Below, in pieces: positions 17,420-17,861 of a stretch of DNA of 17,861 nucleotides. The notes under the pieces are model-generated. The model was given only the letters and a program-made list of their open reading frames with translations. It did no database searches and had not been told where the DNA came from. The translations under genes were made by a program, and so were the position numbers. The stretch lies in contig SLDF01000089.1 in the NCBI GenBank assembly GCA_007125435.1, forward strand, positions 1 to 17,861, written 5' to 3'. This stretch comes from Saprospiraceae bacterium (lineage in GTDB: Bacteria > Bacteroidota > Bacteroidia > Chitinophagales > Saprospiraceae). The stretch's first letter is position 1, and the number at the start of each line of letters is the position of its first letter.

Positions 17420-17627
17420 CGAAGCCGGGGCTGTTATGTAGTGGAAAGGCGTTCGTAAGGGGTGTCTATTATGTTTCTTCATTTTCAATGTCGAGTCAAA
17501 ATATAAAATCTTTTGCCATAATGGATAAGGTGTTTGGGGAGAATGCGTTTGGTAGCTTATGTCTAAAAGGGAAAATATTATTTTTTTGCACATTTTTACC
17601 GGATTGGGTGGGTCAATATCCTCCGGA
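17420..17627. other. Short intergenic stretch, possibly decayed recombinase sequence
   Basis: No intact gene is seen. On minus, the frame one base out from the upstream recombinase fragment reads NPEDIDPPNPVK just after that fragment's stop. This could be its decayed continuation, but the resemblance is weak. Confidence 0.35.
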
Positions 17628-17789
17628 TTAGTTAAGTATCGAGCCTGGTAATTTCAACCACCAGCATACAAATTGAGTGACGGCTTGTGTGTAGGATCTA
17701 ATAGTCTGTTTAGAGAAACTCTTCAGTATCATAAACTCCCTAAACTCTTCGATACGATAGGTGTCTGCTGTTGATCTTAAAGGTGTCAT
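17628..17789 (-). pseudogene. Truncated tyrosine recombinase N-terminus (remnant)
   Basis: The reading frame gives about 53 residues from ATG 17789 (an upstream ATG at 17822 would add 11). The segment FREFMILKSFSKQTIRSYTQ, then AVTQFVCWW, has the pattern of the N-terminal SAM-like DNA-binding domain of tyrosine recombinases. A stop at 17628-17630 ends it before any catalytic domain, whose Arg, His and Tyr residues are absent from the window. A family protein would need roughly 300 residues. It is therefore a broken gene, or a stand-alone fragment. Identification rests on a short motif only. Confidence 0.5.
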
Positions 17790-17804
17790 AATAATTATAT
17801 TTAA

Positions 17805-17820
17805 GTCATTAGTTAATGAC
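17805..17820. promoter_or_regulatory. Short inverted repeat upstream of the recombinase fragment
   Basis: GTCATTA and TAATGAC form perfect 7-bp arms around a 2-bp centre. It lies 15 bp upstream of the preferred start of the recombinase remnant and could be an operator or a recombination core site. Nothing else in the window supports either reading. Confidence 0.35.
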
Positions 17821-17861
17821 ACAAATATCTATTAACAAGATCATGAAAACAAGTGTAATGT

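Noticed and set aside
17261..17593. Protein with 12-residue APLDIGNCPMGP repeats on minus
   Set aside because: The repeat unit lacks stops in frames on both strands, so long frames arise automatically. The hairpin and its paired change explain the sequence better than coding, and no domain or export signal is recognisable.
17281..17631. Protein with PLDNCLCPTGQA repeats on plus
   Set aside because: It is the opposite-strand counterpart of the same repeat artefact, and the part after the repeats has no recognisable features.

Overview
The window reads as chromosomal DNA of a member of the Bacteroidota. The evidence is a pair of type IX secretion genes (porU, porV) and a PorP/SprF-family gene, which are confined to that phylum, a Bacteroidota-style TANNTTTG promoter box, and an RNase P RNA gene with the bacterial class A core. 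The order or genus cannot be fixed from the sequence alone.

Layout. (1) 190-6907, minus strand: a compact four-gene efflux operon read in the order TetR-family repressor, TolC-type outer-membrane channel, membrane-fusion lipoprotein adaptor, RND inner-membrane pump. A TTG-N20-TACTTTTA promoter with a nested inverted repeat lies just upstream of the repressor gene and is the likely autoregulatory operator. (2) 7444-8886, minus: a solitary secreted TlpA-like thioredoxin-fold protein, AT-rich over several stretches and bracketed by two inverted copies of an intergenic repeat (about 7095-7218 and 9040-9161). (3) 8887-10233: a 1.35 kb gene-free, repeat-dense stretch. It holds a 40-bp tandem array built from 8-mers, a GTC-rich run, a cluster of hairpins, a 20-bp tandem array, and the second copy of a 185-bp repeat whose first copy is at position 1-184. 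(4) 10234-16690: a PorP/SprF-family gene on minus, diverging from porU and porV on plus. (5) 16709-17178: a bidirectional terminator shared by porV and the converging RNase P RNA gene. (6) 17276-17861: four 36-bp tandem hairpin repeats showing a compensatory base-pair change, then an apparent truncated tyrosine-recombinase N-terminus running in from the right edge.

How the genes work together. The efflux operon encodes a complete tripartite exporter with its own regulator. PorU is the C-terminal-signal peptidase/sortase of the type IX system and PorV is its outer-membrane partner that shuttles cargo to the attachment complex; the PorP/SprF protein is an outer-membrane barrel of the same system family. 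The TlpA-like protein probably acts in envelope thiol chemistry. I found no clear new multi-gene system. The most unusual material is the repeat DNA: the covarying 36-bp hairpin array, the direct 185-bp repeats bracketing the efflux operon, and the inverted repeats bracketing the thioredoxin gene.
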